A DNA stretch of 64,000 nucleotides from an uncultured candidate division WWE3 bacterium (GTDB taxonomy: Bacteria; Patescibacteriota; WWE3; UBA101185; UBA10185), in assembly GCA_938004185.1 (NCBI GenBank), contig CALKWN010000065.1, forward strand, positions 186,001-250,000, written 5' to 3'. The number at the start of each line of letters is the position of its first letter. Position 1 is the stretch's first letter. Below the pieces are notes generated by a model. The model did not search any database. It was given only the letters and a program-made list of their open reading frames with translations, and was not told where the DNA came from. Shown one piece after another: positions 60,225-64,000 of the stretch. A program made the translations under genes and the position numbers.

Positions 60225-62777
60225 TTAGAATTTGTGAAAATCAAAAATATCCTCTGTTGATAAAAGCATTTCTTTATACTTATCAAAACTCTTAACAGGT
60301 GTGATTAATTTATCTGATGATTGAAGTTCCAAAAATCTTTTTACACGATCATGCAGTTCTTGTTTCTTTCCTTGTTTAATTATGATGTCTTTATCTCTAG
60401 TGAGTGAAAGGTAATCATTATAGATTATAAGATAAATAAACCTTTGATCTACATGGCATGCCTTGTCCAATACCTTAGCCAGCTCATACTTTTCCTCATG
60501 ATTTCTATACTCAATAATTTGTTCTACCACTCTATTTGCATCCTCTTGTGATTTTGTAACGGAAACAAAATAGTTGAATTCATTAAAAGTGATTCTTGGG
60601 TTTTCGAAACCATATTCTTCTCCCATTTTCATTAATATTTCGTATATGAAAAATATTGGAAAAATTTCAAAATCCCAATAGTTCACTTGCTCAGTACTAT
60701 ATCTATTAACAGAACCATAAATTTGATTCCAATAGAAGAGCTTTTCTATTTGGCGTGAGATAATATGTTTGTACGAGTCTAAATCTTGAAAATTACCTTT
60801 AGATCTAGCTAAAACCTCATAAAAATTATCCGTAGGACTACTATCCAAGAAGCCAGTTATTTTGCTAATGAAGAGAGATCTAAAAGCTTTTGCTGACATG
60901 TTTTTACCAGGGTATTTGGATTCGACTATATTTTGAATTTTTTGTATAAACGTATCGCTATCTATATCTCTATTTTCAGATAATATGTTAAGACCTTCCA
61001 TTTGGGTTTCAAACCACCTATTCTGCTTTGTCGTTTTCCAGTACAAATTGTTCTCAGTCCATTTATCTAAATATTCCGCATATTCAAGCCATTGATTCTC
61101 AATAAGATCTGCTCTTATGGTGGTGGTCGAATCAGCTCTAAGTTTCTTGAATACATCAACTACTTCCTCATCGAATTGAACCTGACACCCATTATTGTCA
61201 TAAAAGTAAACTATTTTCTGTTCTTTACCTTCTTTGATAACACGTCTCTCTAATCCAGAGGGGTCTTTTATATTCAGACCAGTTAAGATATTACCAGCGG
61301 TTCTATAGTTTCCTATGAAATCGAGTATTAATACATTCTCTTTTTCAGGAGAAATTCTTAGCCCCCTACCCATTTGTTGAATGAATACGGTTTTAGATTC
61401 AGTCGGTCTTAAAAACAGTAAACATTCTACATCTGGTATATCTATACCTTCATTAAACATGTTTACAACAAAAGCTACTTGAAATTCATCTTCTCTAAAC
61501 CTATCAATCATTGTTTTTTCCTTATCCTCATCTATCTCTACTATTGGATTATCCAATTTAGAGTGGATAGCCTCAGCTTTGATTCCCTTTTCTTTGAATT
61601 TTTCTGCACACCAATCAGCGTGTTCGATAGATACGCAAAAACCAATAGTTTTTCTATCTCCAACCATTTCCTTAAATCTGTTGATTACTGCTGTATCCCT
61701 ACGTTCAATCATAAGTGATTTGTTTAGATCATCCACATCGTATCTAAAACCGTTATAGTAAATATTTGTGTAGTCCACATCATCTTTGAACCCAAAATAC
61801 TTATACGGTACTAATAAACCTCGTTTAATAGCCTCACCTTGGTCAATCTCATAGACGATATTATTTTTATAATAGCTTGGAACATCTGCATCATCAGTTC
61901 GAAATGGAGTTGCTGTTAAACCCAAGAAAAATCTTGGATTAAAGTATTCAAATACTTTCTTGTAAGTAGGCGCAGCTATATGATGTGTTTCGTCCAAAAT
62001 AATATATTCAAACTCATCAGGGGAAAACTTTGTTAAATTATTGTCCCTGGATAGAGTTTGTATAGAGGCAAAAATGATATCTTTTCCGGTTATTTCTCGA
62101 TTTTCGCCGTTATAAAGAGCCATATCGTTTGCTTTATCTGGTAAAACATTTTGGAAAGAATTTAGTGCACTTTTTAGAACATCGTTTATGTGGACTATAA
62201 AAAGTGCCTTTTTGGCATGAAAATTTTTTACGTCAAATGCAGATAAGTAAGTCTTTCCTAATCCGGTTGCCATTATTACGATACCTTTTTCATTACCTTC
62301 AGTCCTCGTATTATCAAGAGCATCAAGTGCTTCTTGTTGTACTTCGTGTGGAGTTACATCCTCATTTCTCTTTAAGAACAATTTATAAAGATCTTCATCT
62401 GCTATAAAACATCGTCTTAATTCCCAAGTAACACTTTGGGGATCGTTCCTAACGGAGTCGTTTGTAAATCTTATAAGATGGTAACCTCGTGCAAGTATTG
62501 TATTTTGCTTTTCTTGCAACCTGTTAAAATATTCAGTTGTTACGGCCCCCTCTGCATGATAATACAACCCATCACATTCAATTGCATATTTTTTTAATTT
62601 TGTATGGATAGTAAAGTCTATGTAATATGTAGTCGATCCATCATCACTTATTATAGGGTCTTCGGAAACAAGCATATCAAGACCTGCCTCACCATATTCA
62701 GGATAAAAAATATGCCGTACGAAGTACTCGTTTAAGCTTTTAAGTTTATTTTTTTGTATGTATTCTTCTAGGTTCAT
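60225..62777 (-). CDS. Nuclease-SF2 helicase restriction protein
   Basis: 850 residues. The N-terminal domain (about 15-112) is a DUF559/Vsr-type PD-(D/E)XK nuclease: YYIDF (Asp54), AIECDGLYYH (Glu67, Asp69, His74) and ARGYHLIRF. Then a superfamily 2 helicase: ATGLGKT (170-176), DETHH, TATPF, NMFNEGIDIP and QMGRGLRIS. The C-terminal 300 residues are helical, possibly for DNA or partner recognition. The 89-nt gap to the N6 methylase is small enough for one operon. The set may act as a restriction-modification system, but the presence of both methylases is unusual. TATAAT lies 15 nt before the ATG. Confidence 0.85.
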   Translation of the reverse strand: MNLEEYIQKNKLKSLNEYFVRHIFYPEYGEAGLDMLVSEDPIISDDGSTTYYIDFTIHTKLKKYAIECDGLYYHAEGAVTTEYFNRLQEKQNTILARGYHLIRFTNDSVRNDPQSVTWELRRCFIADEDLYKLFLKRNEDVTPHEVQQEALDALDNTRTEGNEKGIVIMATGLGKTYLSAFDVKNFHAKKALFIVHINDVLKSALNSFQNVLPDKANDMALYNGENREITGKDIIFASIQTLSRDNNLTKFSPDEFEYIILDETHHIAAPTYKKVFEYFNPRFFLGLTATPFRTDDADVPSYYKNNIVYEIDQGEAIKRGLLVPYKYFGFKDDVDYTNIYYNGFRYDVDDLNKSLMIERRDTAVINRFKEMVGDRKTIGFCVSIEHADWCAEKFKEKGIKAEAIHSKLDNPIVEIDEDKEKTMIDRFREDEFQVAFVVNMFNEGIDIPDVECLLFLRPTESKTVFIQQMGRGLRISPEKENVLILDFIGNYRTAGNILTGLNIKDPSGLERRVIKEGKEQKIVYFYDNNGCQVQFDEEVVDVFKKLRADSTTTIRADLIENQWLEYAEYLDKWTENNLYWKTTKQNRWFETQMEGLNILSENRDIDSDTFIQKIQNIVESKYPGKNMSAKAFRSLFISKITGFLDSSPTDNFYEVLARSKGNFQDLDSYKHIISRQIEKLFYWNQIYGSVNRYSTEQVNYWDFEIFPIFFIYEILMKMGEEYGFENPRITFNEFNYFVSVTKSQEDANRVVEQIIEYRNHEEKYELAKVLDKACHVDQRFIYLIIYNDYLSLTRDKDIIIKQGKKQELHDRVKRFLELQSSDKLITPVKSFDKYKEMLLSTEDIFDFHKF

Positions 62778-62890
62778 AGCAACGTTTTCTTAATTATATC
62801 CCGCATTTAGTGTTAATTACAGTAGACTTGGCAAGTTCTTTAAAAAGCTGGCCTGGACAATTTCCTAACTTTGCGTCATCCATTGTGTAG

Positions 62891-64000
62891 ATGACAAACA
62901 CTACAATCACAATAAAATACTGTCTATATGCTAGAAAAAGCTCTGAATCTGATGAGAGACAAGCTATGAGTATAGATAGTCAGATCAAAGAGATGACTGA
63001 TCTTGCCAAGAAAAACAATATCGAGGTTACTGAGGTTAAAAAAGAAAGTCATTCAGCTAAAAACTCAGGAACTAGACCTTTGTTTTTAGAGATGCTTTAC
63101 GAACTCAACCAGGGTAAATACAATGGCATACTAACGTGGGCACCAGATAGACTAAGCAGGAATGCCGGGGATCTAGGATCTCTAGTAGATTTAATGGATA
63201 GAGGCAAGCTTGCACATATAAAAACAAGCTCTCAATCCTTTTCTAATAATCCAAACGAAAAGTTTTTATTGATGATTCTTTGCTCCCAAGCCAAACTCGA
63301 AAATGATAACAGAGGTTTAAATGTAAAGAGAGGGATCAGAGCAAAATGCGAAATGGGTTGGAGACCCGCCCCAGCACCAATAGGTTATCTAAATTACTCA
63401 CATGCTGGAGTCAAAAAGGTAATGATAGATCAAGAAGCAGCACCGGTAGTAAAAGAGATGTTTACATTAGTAGCTAATGCGGGCTACAGCGGAAGAGATA
63501 TTAAAAGATGGTTGGATGATGATATGAAGTTAAGAACACAAAAAGGAAAGAAATTAACTCTAAGCATGATTTATAGAATGCTAAAAAATAGTTTTTACTA
63601 CGGTAGATTTGAATACCCTGTAGACAGCGGGATATGGTATGAAGGTGCTCACGAACCCGTTATCTCTAAAATGGTTTTCGATAGAGTTCAGGAAAAGCTG
63701 ATGGTTCCACCTAAAGCTAAATACGGTAACAAAGGCTTTGATTTCAAGGGTGTTTTTAAATGTGCTTACTGCGGATCTACCGTTATAGGAGAAGATAAAC
63801 ACAAGCTACTAAAAAATGGTAAAAAGAGAACTTACAGATACTACCATTGCACAAAACAATTGGATTTCAATTGCCCGGAGCCTTATATAGAAGAAAAGGA
63901 ATTAATTGATCAACTTATCTCATATATCGAATTTGTAGAGAAGAAAAATAAAAGCTCAATTGTCTTAACTAAAGAATTAAAGATAGGGATGCAAAATTAC
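62891..64000 (+). CDS. Large serine recombinase, 3' truncated by the window
   Basis: At least 370 residues with no stop before the window end. Start ATG at 62891 comes directly after an in-frame TAG. Resolvase catalytic domain: KYCLYARKSSESDERQAMSI (nucleophile Ser in RKSS), DRLSRNAGDL, then the Recombinase domain (GWRPAPAPIGY, LKNSFYYGRF, ISKMVFDRVQEKL) and a zinc ribbon (FKCAYCGSTV, YHCTKQ, FNCPEPYIEEKEL). Large serine recombinases integrate and excise elements between attachment sites. Its place beside the methylase/nuclease operon suggests that it moves the defence island. Confidence 0.92.
   Translation, partial: MTNTTITIKYCLYARKSSESDERQAMSIDSQIKEMTDLAKKNNIEVTEVKKESHSAKNSGTRPLFLEMLYELNQGKYNGILTWAPDRLSRNAGDLGSLVDLMDRGKLAHIKTSSQSFSNNPNEKFLLMILCSQAKLENDNRGLNVKRGIRAKCEMGWRPAPAPIGYLNYSHAGVKKVMIDQEAAPVVKEMFTLVANAGYSGRDIKRWLDDDMKLRTQKGKKLTLSMIYRMLKNSFYYGRFEYPVDSGIWYEGAHEPVISKMVFDRVQEKLMVPPKAKYGNKGFDFKGVFKCAYCGSTVIGEDKHKLLKNGKKRTYRYYHCTKQLDFNCPEPYIEEKELIDQLISYIEFVEKKNKSSIVLTKELKIGMQNY

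Noticed and set aside
63581..63802. 73-codon minus-strand reading frame at the window end
   Set aside because: Antisense to the Recombinase domain of the serine recombinase.
1..64000. CRISPR array
   Set aside because: No regularly spaced direct repeats of 25-40 nt were seen. The hairpin copies at 11957, 12657 and 13921 are isolated and alternate with genes.
1..64000. Recoded TGA (genetic code 25) as in some CPR lineages
   Set aside because: TGA ends several clear genes, including the amidase at 186-932, delta and beta ATP synthase subunits, with neighbouring starts overlapping these stops.

Overview
The window looks like a chromosome segment of a Candidate Phyla Radiation (Patescibacteria) bacterium. 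The evidence is a low-GC, tightly packed genome, a compact F-type ATP synthase operon, a minimal type IV pilus operon with a propeller-bearing minor pilin, many short secreted or membrane proteins without known function, and TGA used as a normal stop (so not the code-25 lineages). A Microgenomates, Katanobacteria or Dojkabacteria-like lineage is possible but cannot be decided from the sequence. No rRNA, intact tRNA or CRISPR array was seen.

Layout. 0-6.1 kb: a peptidoglycan amidase, a CotH/VTC/DUF4956 three-gene unit, dUTPase, two secreted proteins and a carbonic-anhydrase-like protein. 6.1-11.9 kb: atpBEFHAGDC, in which delta and alpha are unusually short. 11.95-14.6 kb: four divergent paralogues of unknown function in tandem promoter-gene-hairpin cassettes; the hairpins are far better conserved than the proteins. 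14.6-20.2 kb: a penicillin-binding-type serine hydrolase, secreted proteins and a CapA phosphatase. 20.2-22.1 kb: a possible peptide-modification locus with a transglutaminase-fold protein, a radical SAM/SPASM enzyme with a CX3CX3C motif, and a 51-residue aromatic-rich peptide with a consensus promoter and strong ribosome binding site. 22.2-30 kb: an OMP-decarboxylase-family enzyme, a slipin, a row of small WRVY-family proteins, a secreted beta-propeller, two paralogous membrane proteins on matching promoters, and a DUF1846 protein.

30.1-42.5 kb: a type IV pilus operon (two response regulators, PilB, PilC, four minor pilins, a PilM/LytR_C-like protein and the major pilin), preceded by a large histidine kinase and a PhnD/PAS sensor without a kinase. 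This suggests that the pilus is under two-component control. 42.5-52.7 kb: a degenerate kinase-like protein, a CHASE4 protein without an output domain, cell-envelope and secreted proteins, a Nudix hydrolase, an alpha/beta hydrolase, a second amidase and a leucine-rich-repeat protein. 52.7-64 kb: an accessory defence island with an AbiJ-N-type protein, zinc-ribbon proteins, a UDG-like plus HAD pair, a four-gene operon (nuclease-helicase, N6-adenine methylase, C5-cytosine methylase, wHTH/ParB-like) and a large serine recombinase that runs off the window.

Two start signals coexist. Many ordinary genes have a -10 box exactly 6 nt before the start codon and no Shine-Dalgarno, the layout of leaderless mRNAs. 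The accessory cassettes at 12-14.5 and 20-30 kb instead use consensus -35/-10 promoters with 17-bp spacers, strong Shine-Dalgarno leaders and hairpin terminators.
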